NCBI GenBank assembly: GCA_036276235.1
Contig: DATBDZ010000324.1
Coordinates: 1-22,070 of the forward strand
Direction of reading: 5' to 3'
Origin: JANWHF01 sp036276235
Lineage (GTDB): Bacteria > Planctomycetota > Phycisphaerae > Tepidisphaerales > Tepidisphaeraceae
Length of the DNA stretch: 22,070 bases
The stretch's first letter is position 1, and each line of letters opens with the position of its first letter. A program made the position numbers and the translations under genes. The notes beneath the pieces are model-generated. The model did not search any database, was not told the DNA's origin, and saw only the letters and a list, made by a program, of their open reading frames with translations. Below are positions 7,325 to 17,375 of the stretch, piece by piece.

Positions 7325-7918
7325 CTACTCAGCCCACGGTACTACGAAGCGCCACGATTGCTGCTTTTTCCCTTCTTTCGCGGGATTTTGTTCGACGTAT
7401 CGGATGGCCGCGCGGAGGTGGGATTCGTCGTGGATGTAGACTTTCCACAGCCCGGCCGACCAGCAGGTCGGGGTTGTTCCCCTTGTCTTGGGTTCAGCGC
7501 CGAAGGGGTGGCGGTTCTCAGCAAGCAGCCATCGCGTGGCGTGGCTCTTTAGGTGCTGGGTGATTTGCTCGTAGGTGCGGTCGTGAGCGGCGATGACAAA
7601 ATGCACATGGTCGGGGAGGATCGAGCAGGCGCGAATGCGGTATGCGCCTTCGTCGGCCGCCTGCGCGAAACCGGACGCGATGGCGCGGGCTTGCGGTCCG
7701 CTGAAGAGAACGGGTTTGTATTTGAGCGCGCTCTTCGCGGCGCGGCGGCGCTCCCGATCGTGCGAAACGCGCGCGACCGATTCGCGCGTCGTCACCTTCG
7801 AGGCCCTCCCAAACTTCAAGAGTTCCCACGCGGCGACAAAGTCAGACCACGAGCCTCGCGGATCATTGGGCAACCAAAATCCGTAAGCGCTGATGATGAC
7901 GTGAGCGCCGAGGATCAT
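7325..7918 (-). CDS. REP-associated tyrosine transposase (RAYT, IS200/IS605-like Y1 family)
   Basis: The product is 197 residues. The N-terminal AYGFWLPNDPRGSW is typical of RAYT-like transposases. The HUH metal site is PDHVHFVIA (H104 and H106). The candidate catalytic tyrosine is Y174 in AAIRYVEQNPAKEGK, the usual YxxNP context. This enzyme class nicks and rejoins single-stranded DNA through a 5'-phosphotyrosine link and is known to act on REP palindromes; here such palindromes lie on both sides. All key residues appear intact, so the enzyme may be active. No clear ribosome-binding site precedes the ATG, which suggests low expression. Confidence 0.9.
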   Translation of the reverse strand: MILGAHVIISAYGFWLPNDPRGSWSDFVAAWELLKFGRASKVTTRESVARVSHDRERRRAAKSALKYKPVLFSGPQARAIASGFAQAADEGAYRIRACSILPDHVHFVIAAHDRTYEQITQHLKSHATRWLLAENRHPFGAEPKTRGTTPTCWSAGLWKVYIHDESHLRAAIRYVEQNPAKEGKKQQSWRFVVPWAE

Positions 7919-7984
7919 GGGGGGAGTTTATCTTGGGAAGTGGTGGTTCGGTAGAGGGGAGCGACTTCGCGTCAGAGAGGTTCT

Positions 7985-8154
7985 TGGACGCGCCGTGCAA
8001 GCACGACGGCTAATCGTTAATGACGCTGCGCGACAGGTAGGTGAAAGCGTCGGTTACCCAAGCGGCGCATCTCTTTCGCGCACCACCCTTACAACCCAAC
8101 CGCCGCGCAGCGCCACTACCGGTTAGCCGTCGTGCTTGCACGGCGCGTCTAGGA
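7985..8154. repeat. REP pair in inverted orientation (REPIN-like), right
   Basis: REP copies at 7985-8013 and 8123-8154 face each other, enclosing about 110 bp (GACGCTGCGCGAC to CGCCGCGCAGCGCC) that is itself partly palindromic. It appears the most complete copy of the unit. It ends 61 bp before the sulfatase start codon. Confidence 0.8.
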
Positions 8155-8215
8155 CCTGCCCCCGCGCAGCAAGCTCCTCTCGCGATTTCGGAGGATTTTT
8201 GGAGAATGACTCGCC

Positions 8216-9928
8216 ATGATCGCGCACATGAAATTGCCCCTTGCGTTGCTGGTTGTTTGGATGCTCGGGATGGTCCTTGCAGTGCCGGTTCACGCGCAGC
8301 CGACGAGCGCCGCCGCGCGGCCTAACATCATCATCATCCTCGCTGATGACATGGGGTTTTCTGATTTGGGGTGTTATGGCGGCGAGATTCGTACGCCGAA
8401 CATTGATCGGCTGGCCAGCGAGGGGGTGCGGTTTACGCAATTTTATAATATGGCGCGGTGCTGTCCGACTCGGGCGGCTCTGATGACCGGGCTGTATCCG
8501 CATCAGGCCGGCGTTGGCACGATGAATCAGGATCTGGGGAAGCCGGCGTATCAGGGGGAGCTGAATGATCGGTGCGTGACGATCGCCGAGGTGTTGGCGG
8601 ATTCGGGGTATCACACGGGGATGGCGGGGAAGTGGCATCTGTGTCATCTGGCGATTTCAGCGGGGGGGCCGCGCGCCAGGCGGCTGGTGAATTTTGAAGA
8701 CCAGGGTGAGATCTCTCCATCGAAAGCCAACTGGCCCTGCAATCGCGGGTTTGAGGAGCATTGGGGGACGATTCCCGGCGTCGAGAATTACTACGATCCG
8801 TATGGGCTGGTGCATAACGAGCAGACGATTACGCCGACGGGGAAGGATTTTTACTACACGGATTTCATCACGGAACATTCGGTGGGGCTGATCGATCAAT
8901 TCGCGGCGGATCGGAAGCCGTTCTTTCTTTATGTGGCGTATACCGCGCCGCATTGGCCGATGCAGGCGCGCGAGGCGGATATCGCGCATTACGCGCAGAC
9001 GTACAACGTGGGCTGGGACAAGATTCGCGAGCAGCGCTTCGCGCGGCAGCTTGAGCTGGGCGTGGTGAACAAGGATCAGGGGCTGTCGCCGCGCGCGAAT
9101 TATCCGCGGCTGAGCGAAGGGGCGAGCGTGCTTGGAGCGTGGGATGATGCCCCCGACAAACCCTGGCAGGCGCGGCGGATGGCCGTCTACGCGGCGATGA
9201 TCGAGACGCTGGATCGCGGCGTCGGCCGCATCCTCGACAAGCTGCGCGAGCGCAATATCGACCGCAATACGCTGGTGATCTTCCTCTCCGACAACGGCGG
9301 CTGTGCCGAGAACGTGCGGCCGGATTGGTACGATGTCCCCAGCAAAACGCGCGAGGGCCAAGCCGTTCACGTCGGCAATGATCCGAAGTTTATGCCGGGG
9401 CCGCAGGAGGTTTATCAAAGCTACGGGCCGGCGTGGGCGAACGCGTCGAATACGCCGTTCCGAAGGTTCAAGCATTGGACGGAAGAGGGCGGCATCTCAA
9501 CGCCATTCATCGTGCGGTGGCCGGAGCGGGTGAAAGCGAGCGGAAGGATTGAGCGGGAGCAGGTTGGCGATGTGATCGATCTGATGCCGACTGTTCTGGA
9601 GGTTGCCGGCGCGAAGTATCCCGCTGAGCGGGGCGGGCATGCGATCCTGCCGGCGGAGGGGAAGAGCCTCGTGTCGGCGCTGGGCGGAAAGCCCGTCGAG
9701 CGCGGCGCGCTGTTTTGGGAGCATGAAGGGAATCGAGCGATGCGGCTGGGGAATTGGAAGATGGTCGCCGGCGCGGGCGCGAAGTGGCAGCTTTATGATA
9801 TCGCCACCGATCGAGCCGAGATGCACGATGTGGCGGCCACGCATGCGGAAAAGGTCGCGGAGCTGACGGACTTATATAATGGGTGGGCCAGCCGCTGTGG
9901 CGTGGAGGTTTGGCCGATCAGACGGTGA
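8216..9928 (+). CDS. Secreted arylsulfatase-type sulfatase
   Basis: The 570-residue product begins with a signal peptide (hydrophobic LPLALLVVWMLGMVLAV, likely cleaved after a VHA site). The sulfatase core follows: metal ligands in ILADDMG (D44, D45), TPNIDRLASEGVRF, and the signature C82-C-P-T-R86. There C82 fits the CxPxR cysteine converted to formylglycine. GKWHL, the AYTAPHWPM histidine and LVIFLSDNGG supply further active-site residues. It would hydrolyse sulfate esters outside the cytoplasm, probably on sulfated polysaccharides, a common planctomycete trait. The substrate cannot be read from sequence. No formylglycine-generating enzyme is in the window. ATG8216 follows a GGAG about 11 bases upstream; ATG8228 is an alternative. 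Confidence 0.93.
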   Translation: MIAHMKLPLALLVVWMLGMVLAVPVHAQPTSAAARPNIIIILADDMGFSDLGCYGGEIRTPNIDRLASEGVRFTQFYNMARCCPTRAALMTGLYPHQAGVGTMNQDLGKPAYQGELNDRCVTIAEVLADSGYHTGMAGKWHLCHLAISAGGPRARRLVNFEDQGEISPSKANWPCNRGFEEHWGTIPGVENYYDPYGLVHNEQTITPTGKDFYYTDFITEHSVGLIDQFAADRKPFFLYVAYTAPHWPMQAREADIAHYAQTYNVGWDKIREQRFARQLELGVVNKDQGLSPRANYPRLSEGASVLGAWDDAPDKPWQARRMAVYAAMIETLDRGVGRILDKLRERNIDRNTLVIFLSDNGGCAENVRPDWYDVPSKTREGQAVHVGNDPKFMPGPQEVYQSYGPAWANASNTPFRRFKHWTEEGGISTPFIVRWPERVKASGRIEREQVGDVIDLMPTVLEVAGAKYPAERGGHAILPAEGKSLVSALGGKPVERGALFWEHEGNRAMRLGNWKMVAGAGAKWQLYDIATDRAEMHDVAATHAEKVAELTDLYNGWASRCGVEVWPIRR

Positions 9929-10011
9929 TTTTTTGTGGCACGGGTTTGCAACCGTACTCGCGCGACGCCGCGGTAATCGCCAGGGCTGATCGCTTCGCTC
10001 CGTGCTTATTT

Positions 10012-10068
10012 GGTCGGAGTACCGACCAACGTCCCGGAGTACCGGGACACACGGCTTATAAAGCCGTG
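10012..10068. repeat. Three consecutive small hairpins downstream of the sulfatase
   Basis: GGTCGGAGTACCGACC (10012-10027), GTCCCGGAGTACCGGGAC (10031-10048) and CACGGCTTATAAAGCCGTG (10050-10068) are perfect stem-loops of 6, 7 and 8 bp. The first two share the loop AGTA. They lie 84 bp after the sulfatase stop and could terminate its transcript, although no U-tract follows. No gene is supported in 9929-10220. Confidence 0.75.
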
Positions 10069-10146
10069 CTACGGGGGTGGCCTGTGGTTTTCGCCCTGCC
10101 GATATTGATATAGTACCCGTCCGGTCCTATATTCGGATGGAAGTGC

Positions 10147-10198
10147 GGTTTCGCGTTTCGGGGTCCTAACCCGAAACCTGAAACCCGAAACCCGAAAC
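10147..10198. repeat. Heptamer-array hairpin, GGTTTCG/CCGAAAC type
   Basis: The left arm holds two units (GGTTTCG, CGTTTCG, then GGG), and a 7-bp centre follows. The right arm holds four units (CCGAAAC, CTGAAAC, CCGAAAC, CCGAAAC). It ends 8 bp before the ribosome-binding site of the sufA-like gene, so it lies in the leader of the SUF cluster. Confidence 0.8.
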
Positions 10199-10220
10199 TC
10201 ATCCACAGGAGCAATTGCTT

Positions 10221-10556
10221 ATGGCCATTACACTTACCGAGACTGCCGCCAAGGAGATCAGGAAGATCATCACCGACCAGAAGCTCCCCGAGGCCGTGAC
10301 GCGGCTGCGCGTGGGCGTTAAGGGCGGCGGGTGCAGCGGGTTTAGCTACATGCTCGACCTCACCGAAGAGGCGGTCACCGAAGCCGACGAGGAACTCGAA
10401 AGCAACGGCGTCAAGATCCTCATCGACAGCAAGAGCCTGCTCTATCTCGACGGCACCGAAATCGACTTCAAAGATGAAGTCATGGGCCGCGGATTTGTCT
10501 TCAAGAATCCCAACGCCACCAGCTCCTGCGGATGCGGCAGCAGCTTTTCGGCCTAG
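10221..10556 (+). CDS. sufA: A-type iron-sulfur carrier protein (SufA/IscA/ErpA family)
   Basis: This 111-residue protein, the usual family length, has all three cluster-binding cysteines: C38 in GGGCSGF, and C103 and C105 in SSCGCGSSF. It would accept Fe-S clusters from the SufBCD scaffold and deliver them to apoproteins in the cytoplasm. It is the first gene of a plus-strand SUF cluster. The ATG at 10221 is chosen because AGGAG (10207-10211) lies nine bases upstream; a TTG two codons earlier is too close to that site. A heptamer hairpin precedes it and another separates it from sufB. The symbol follows the SUF context; ErpA or IscA cannot be excluded from sequence alone. Confidence 0.92.
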   Translation: MAITLTETAAKEIRKIITDQKLPEAVTRLRVGVKGGGCSGFSYMLDLTEEAVTEADEELESNGVKILIDSKSLLYLDGTEIDFKDEVMGRGFVFKNPNATSSCGCGSSFSA

Positions 10557-10560
10557 GGTA

Positions 10561-10661
10561 GTTGCCGGTTGCCAGTTACCAGTTGCCAGTGAATGCTCAT
10601 TCGCTGGCTCCTTCTCCACTGGCAACTGACAACTGACAACTGGCAACCGGCAACCGGCAAC
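10561..10661. repeat. Heptamer-array hairpin, GTTGCCA/TGGCAAC type, between sufA and sufB
   Basis: The left array 10561-10591 (GTTGCCG, GTTGCCA, GTTACCA, GTTGCCA) faces the right array of about six units at 10617-10661 (ACTGGCA, ACTGACA, ACTGACA, ACTGGCA, ACCGGCA, ACCGGCA), with a 25-bp spacer. It fills the space from 5 bp after the sufA stop to 13 bp before the sufB start codon. Confidence 0.85.
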
Positions 10662-10674
10662 TTTTCCAATCCCC

Positions 10675-12114
<1,440 letters not shown>

Positions 12115-12120
12115 CCGCCG

Positions 12121-12321
12121 ATGCCGAAGAAGATTCGACAATTGAAAGCCGCCCTGCGGAAGGCTGGCTGGTTGGAAGTGGCCGGCGGCAAGGGAAGCCA
12201 CACGAAATGGCAGCATTCGCGTGTCGCGCGTACACTGATGCTGTCGGGCCGCGATGGCGACGACGCCAAGCGTTATCAGGCGCGAGATGTTGAGAACGCG
12301 GTTCGCGAAGGGACGTCGTAA
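12121..12321 (+). CDS. hicA: HicA-type mRNA interferase toxin
   Basis: The 66-residue product has the HicA double-stranded RNA-binding-like fold signature: an N-terminal RQLKAALRKAGWLEV helix/strand and the active-site block GKGSHTKWQH with catalytic H27. HicA toxins cleave mRNA and are neutralised by HicB. The gene starts 6 bp after the sufB stop, and its TAA is directly followed by the hicB ATG, so it appears co-transcribed with the SUF genes. The catalytic histidine is intact, so the toxin may be functional. Confidence 0.92.
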   Translation: MPKKIRQLKAALRKAGWLEVAGGKGSHTKWQHSRVARTLMLSGRDGDDAKRYQARDVENAVREGTS

Positions 12322-12600
12322 ATGTCCAAACCACAATACACGGTTATTATTCAATGGTCGCCAGAGGATGATGCATACGTCGTCTCTCTTCCGGAATGGG
12401 GAGAGTCGTGCAAGACGCACGGGTCAACCTACGAAGAAGCTGCTCGCAAAGCACAGGAAGTTCTCGAGCTGCTGATCAAGACGCACGATCCAAGGAAGTC
12501 GGGACCGCTACCCGATCCCAAGCTCTTTAATTATCCCGGCAGTGATGTTGTTGGATTGCCCGGCCATCCGGCAAACCGAAGTAGGTCGGCAGTCGCATGA
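12322..12600 (+). CDS. hicB: HicB-type antitoxin
   Basis: The 92-residue product begins with the HicB partial RNase H-like fold: YTVIIQWSPEDDAYVVSLPEW, then GSTYEEAARKAQEVLELLI. It would bind and neutralise HicA and commonly represses its own promoter. The proline-rich C-terminal tail (from about residue 55) shows no obvious ribbon-helix-helix or helix-turn-helix domain, so DNA binding is doubtful in this copy. The gene abuts hicA with no gap and is followed by sufC after 28 bp. Confidence 0.9.
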   Translation: MSKPQYTVIIQWSPEDDAYVVSLPEWGESCKTHGSTYEEAARKAQEVLELLIKTHDPRKSGPLPDPKLFNYPGSDVVGLPGHPANRSRSAVA

Positions 12601-12628
12601 AGTGATTTAAAGGGAAGCTAGAGCAGAG

Positions 12629-13402
12629 ATGAGTTTACTTGAAATCAAAAACCTCCACGCCCGCGTTGCCGCCCCTGGTGGGCGGGACATTCTCAAAGGC
12701 GTGAATCTCACGATCAATTCCGGCGAGGTGCACGCGATCATGGGGAAGAACGGCTCCGGCAAGAGCACGCTTGCGCAGGTGCTTGCCGGCCGCGAGGCGT
12801 ATCAGGTTACGCAGGGCAGCGTGCACTATAAGGGGAAGGATCTGCTGGAGCTTTCGGCGGAAGAGCGGGCGCGCGAGGGCGTGTTTCTGGCGTTCCAATA
12901 TCCGGTTGAGATTCCCGGCGTCAGTACAAGTTACTTCCTTAAGGCGGCGGTGAATGCCGTCCGCAAGCATCACGGCGAAAAAGAGCTTGATGCCGCCGCG
13001 TTTCTTACGCTGGTCAAGGAAAAGATGAAGCTGCTGAAGATGGATCCGAGCTTCATGAATCGCGCGATCAATGAAGGATTTTCCGGCGGCGAAAAGAAGC
13101 GCAATGAGATTTTCCAGATGGCGGTGATGAACCCGACGCTGGCGCTGATGGACGAGACCGATTCGGGGCTGGATGTTGATGCTCTTAAAACGGTCGCCGA
13201 AGGTGCGGTATCGCTGCGGCGGAAGGACAACGCGATTTTGGTGGTTACCCATTACGAGCGATTGCTGGAATATATTGTGCCTGACATTGTCCACGTGATG
13301 CTCGATGGCCGCATTGTGATGACCGGCGGCCGCGACCTGGCGAAGAAGGTGGACACGCAGGGTTACGATTGGGTCGAACGGGAAACGAAGCTGTCGGCGT
13401 GA
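12629..13402 (+). CDS. sufC: Fe-S cluster assembly ATPase SufC
   Basis: This is a 257-residue ABC-type ATPase: Walker A GKNGSGKST (residues 39-47), Q-loop region FLAFQYPVEIPG, signature FSGGEKKRNE (from 151), Walker B LALMDETDSGLD (171-182) and a switch histidine in VVTHYERLL. The EKKRNE variant of the signature and DETDSGLD are typical of SufC. It drives conformational change of SufBD in the cytoplasm and has no membrane partner. It overlaps nothing; sufD starts 32 bp after its stop. The ribosome-binding site is weak (AGGGAAG about 12 bases upstream). Confidence 0.97.
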   Translation: MSLLEIKNLHARVAAPGGRDILKGVNLTINSGEVHAIMGKNGSGKSTLAQVLAGREAYQVTQGSVHYKGKDLLELSAEERAREGVFLAFQYPVEIPGVSTSYFLKAAVNAVRKHHGEKELDAAAFLTLVKEKMKLLKMDPSFMNRAINEGFSGGEKKRNEIFQMAVMNPTLALMDETDSGLDVDALKTVAEGAVSLRRKDNAILVVTHYERLLEYIVPDIVHVMLDGRIVMTGGRDLAKKVDTQGYDWVERETKLSA

Positions 13403-13434
13403 AACAGGTTTTGCTCAAGTGGAATTGTAAACCG

Positions 13435-14805
13435 ATGACCCAGCTCGCCACGGAAAAACACGCTCATATGTCGAACTTCAGCCGGCTCGAGAACTCCTCA
13501 GTCGCACCGGCCTGGCTGGAGGCGCTTCGCCGCGCCGCGATCGATCGCTTTGATGCCGTCGGCTTCCCTTCGACCAAACAGGAAGAGTGGCGATTTACCA
13601 ATGTCGCTCCGATCGCCAAAACCGAGTTTCGGCTGGCTCATCATCACGATGCGCAGGAAGCCGCGCTGACCGCGAGCCGATTTACGTTTGGGCATGACGC
13701 AGCCAGCGAGCTGGTTTTCATCAACGGGCGATTTGAGCCGCAGCTATCGAAGCTCGGCAAGCTGCCGCGCGGCGTGCGGGTGACGAATCTTTCCGATGCG
13801 CTCGAAACCGATTCACAGGTCGTCGAGCAGCATCTGGGCAAATACGCCGACATCCGCGGCAATCCGTTTGTCGCGCTCAACAGCGGATTCATTCAGGAAG
13901 GCGCGCTGATTCACTTCTCGCGCGACGTTGCACTCGAACAGCCGATCCATCTATTGTTTATCTCGACACCCGCGCGCGAGCCGGCGGTGACGCATCCACG
14001 CGTGCTGGTCGTGGCCGAAGAAGGCGCATCCGCGACGCTCGTCGAAAGCTATGTCGGCTCTGGTCGTGGCGTTTATTTCACCAATGCCGTTACCGAGATT
14101 GTCGCCGGCGCTGGCGCGCGGGTCGATCATTGCAAGCTGCAGCAGGAAAACCTGGATGCATATCACGTCGCCACGATGCAAGTGCAACTTGCCGCCAGGA
14201 CCCAATTCGTCTCGCACTCGGCGACGCTGGGCGCACGCCTGACGCGCAATGATCTCACCGCCGTCATGGGCGGCGAATTCGCCGACGCCACGCTCAATGG
14301 CCTCGTGCTCATCAGCGGCGAGCAGCACTGCGACAATCACACGGTGCTTGATCATGCCCGGGCGAACTGCCCCAGCCACGAGCTGTACAAGCACGTGCTC
14401 GGCGGCAAATCGAGCGGCGTCTTCAAAGGAAAGATCCTCGTCCGTCCCAACGCGCAGAAGACCGACTCCAAGCAGACCAGCAAATCGCTTCTGCTGACCG
14501 ATGATGCGACGATGAACGCCATGCCGGCGCTGGAGATTTACGCCGACGACGTGAAATGCACGCACGGCTCCACCACCGGCCCGGTGGACGAAGAGCAGGT
14601 GTTCTACTTACGCCAGCGCGGCGTCGGCGCGGAAGCGGCGCGGCATCTGATGACGTATGCCTTCGCCGCCGACATTACCCGTCGAATCAAAGTCGAGCCG
14701 GTGCGGCGACGCCTCGAAGAATACATGGCGGCCCAGCACGGTCTTCCGCTCGATCTGCGCATCAACGATCTCGCTGCGCATGATGAAGCGGTGCAGCAGA
14801 TTTAG
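13435..14805 (+). CDS. sufD: Fe-S cluster assembly scaffold subunit SufD
   Basis: The product is 456 residues from the chosen ATG. QEEWRFTNVAPIAKTEF near the N-terminus, GEQHCDNHTVLDHARANCPSHELYKHVLGG in the core, and HGSTTGPVDEEQVFYLRQRGV near the C-terminus are characteristic of SufD. SufD pairs with SufB on the SufC dimer and supports iron entry. The frame is open further upstream into sufC (to 13369), but the start at 13435 has GGAA ten bases upstream and avoids the overlap; ATG13468 is a second possibility. Confidence 0.95.
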   Translation: MTQLATEKHAHMSNFSRLENSSVAPAWLEALRRAAIDRFDAVGFPSTKQEEWRFTNVAPIAKTEFRLAHHHDAQEAALTASRFTFGHDAASELVFINGRFEPQLSKLGKLPRGVRVTNLSDALETDSQVVEQHLGKYADIRGNPFVALNSGFIQEGALIHFSRDVALEQPIHLLFISTPAREPAVTHPRVLVVAEEGASATLVESYVGSGRGVYFTNAVTEIVAGAGARVDHCKLQQENLDAYHVATMQVQLAARTQFVSHSATLGARLTRNDLTAVMGGEFADATLNGLVLISGEQHCDNHTVLDHARANCPSHELYKHVLGGKSSGVFKGKILVRPNAQKTDSKQTSKSLLLTDDATMNAMPALEIYADDVKCTHGSTTGPVDEEQVFYLRQRGVGAEAARHLMTYAFAADITRRIKVEPVRRRLEEYMAAQHGLPLDLRINDLAAHDEAVQQI

Positions 14806-14827
14806 ACGCGTGGCCCGGGCTGACAAA

Positions 14828-14916
14828 CCACGGGCACGCTGTCGCGAGCCCATGCCACCCGGGCTTATGGTGGCATAAGAATTGGGTGGCATGGGCTTGC
14901 GATAGCATGCCCGTGG
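14828..14916. repeat. Long palindrome with 33-bp arms in the sufD-sufS gap
   Basis: The left arm 14828-14860 (CCACGGGCACGCTGTCGCGA...) and the right arm 14884-14916 are almost perfect reverse complements with a 23-bp centre. The element could attenuate or process the transcript between sufD and sufS. It lies 61 bp before the sufS start. Confidence 0.8.
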
Positions 14917-14977
14917 TGTCGGAGTCGATCCGTCGAGCGGGATTTATCCCGCCGTCGTCACTATCATTTCACAGAAC

Positions 14978-16738
<1,761 letters not shown>

Positions 16739-16745
16739 AGATTCC

Positions 16746-17285
16746 ATGTCATCACAGAACGTCGAAGAATATCGCTACCCGCACTCGCGCGTGAGCCTGC
16801 CCGTGCTCCCGAATTCCGCGTTCACTCCGCCGGCGTTGCAGGATTTGGGCGATTCGCAAATCGTAGGATCCGCCCTGGCGGACGCGGTCGGCCTGTCCGC
16901 GGAACCCGCGTCCGCCACGGCGGACCCTACGGGAGACGCGGCGACGGCTTCGCAATCCGCTCCCAACAATTTCATCGAGCAGAAGCTTCTCGAAGGAAAA
17001 GTAATCGAAGCATTGCGCGAGATTTTCGATCCGGAAATCCCGGTCAATATCTACGAGCTTGGCCTCATCTATGACATCAAGGTGGACCCGGAAAACAACG
17101 TCCACATCAAGATGACCCTGACGGCGCCGGCCTGCCCGGTCGCCGGCTCATTACCCGGCGACGTCGAACGCCGCGTCGAGGCCATTCCAGAAGTAAAGAA
17201 TGCGGATGTCGAGCTGGTCTGGGAACCGCCGTGGAGTCGCGAGCTGATGTCGGAAGCGGCGATGCTTCAGTTGGGAATGTTCTAA
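16746..17285 (+). CDS. sufT: SUF-associated MIP18/DUF59-family protein (SufT-like)
   Basis: The product is 179 residues. The C-terminal half (about 80-179) is the MIP18/DUF59 domain: VIEALREIFDPEIPVNIYELGLIYDI, then LTAPACPVAGSLPGDVERRV with the conserved cysteine. Family members help Fe-S protein maturation. The N-terminal half is low-complexity and contains residues about 40-62 encoded by a long DNA palindrome (16863-16930) that looks like an inserted intergenic repeat read in frame. The ATG is 7 bp after the sufS-sufE stop, and the position as last gene of the cluster supports the role. The symbol is applied by family and context. Confidence 0.88.
   Translation: MSSQNVEEYRYPHSRVSLPVLPNSAFTPPALQDLGDSQIVGSALADAVGLSAEPASATADPTGDAATASQSAPNNFIEQKLLEGKVIEALREIFDPEIPVNIYELGLIYDIKVDPENNVHIKMTLTAPACPVAGSLPGDVERRVEAIPEVKNADVELVWEPPWSRELMSEAAMLQLGMF
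16863..16930. repeat. Long palindrome inside sufT coding sequence, 25-bp arms
   Basis: The left arm 16863-16887 (GTAGGATCCGCCCTGGCGGA...) and the right arm 16906-16930 are reverse complements with two mismatches, separated by 18 bp. It resembles the intergenic palindromes at 866-934 and 2823-2889 in arm length, GTAGG end and inner palindromes, but here it is translated. Confidence 0.85.
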
Positions 17286-17287
17286 AG

Positions 17288-17373
17288 AATGAAAAATTGA
17301 AAATGAAAAATGAAAAATGGGCAGAGGGCCAAGTCCGGCCTGTATTCCATTTTTCATTTTTCATTTTTCATTC
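17288..17373. terminator. Heptamer-array hairpin, ATGAAAA/TTTTCAT type, probable bidirectional terminator
   Basis: The left array (ATGAAAA, ATTGAAA, ATGAAAA, ATGAAAA; 17288-17320) faces the right array (CATTTTT three times; 17347-17373), with a spacer containing AGGGCCAAGTCCGGCCT. It fills the 90-bp gap between the convergent sufT and MBL genes exactly. Terminator function is inferred from position and folding. Confidence 0.7.
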
Positions 17374-17375
17374 GC

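Larger units (their letters stand above)
6818..8154. mobile_element. RAYT transposase locus with REP palindromes
   Basis: A RAYT-type transposase gene (7325-7918) sits among four copies of one REP palindrome whose core is CGTGCTTGCACG (6896-6928, 7027-7054, 7985-8013, 8123-8154). The DNA at 6818-6928 is a diverged inverted copy of 7985-8093. A further segment (7150-7192) matches the reverse complement of about 8084-8125. The outer boundaries are set by these repeats. No target-site duplication was identified. Confidence 0.75.

Noticed and set aside
7553..7954. A plus-strand frame opposite the RAYT gene
   Set aside because: The minus strand carries the HUH and YxxNP motifs of the transposase. 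The plus frame is a shadow.
8657..9475. A 272-codon minus-strand frame opposite the sulfatase
   Set aside because: It is antisense to a well-supported sulfatase. Composition is typical of an antisense frame.
10561..10661. Possible CRISPR-like array
   Set aside because: Units are 7 bp with no intervening unique spacers of 25-45 bp, and no cas genes are present.
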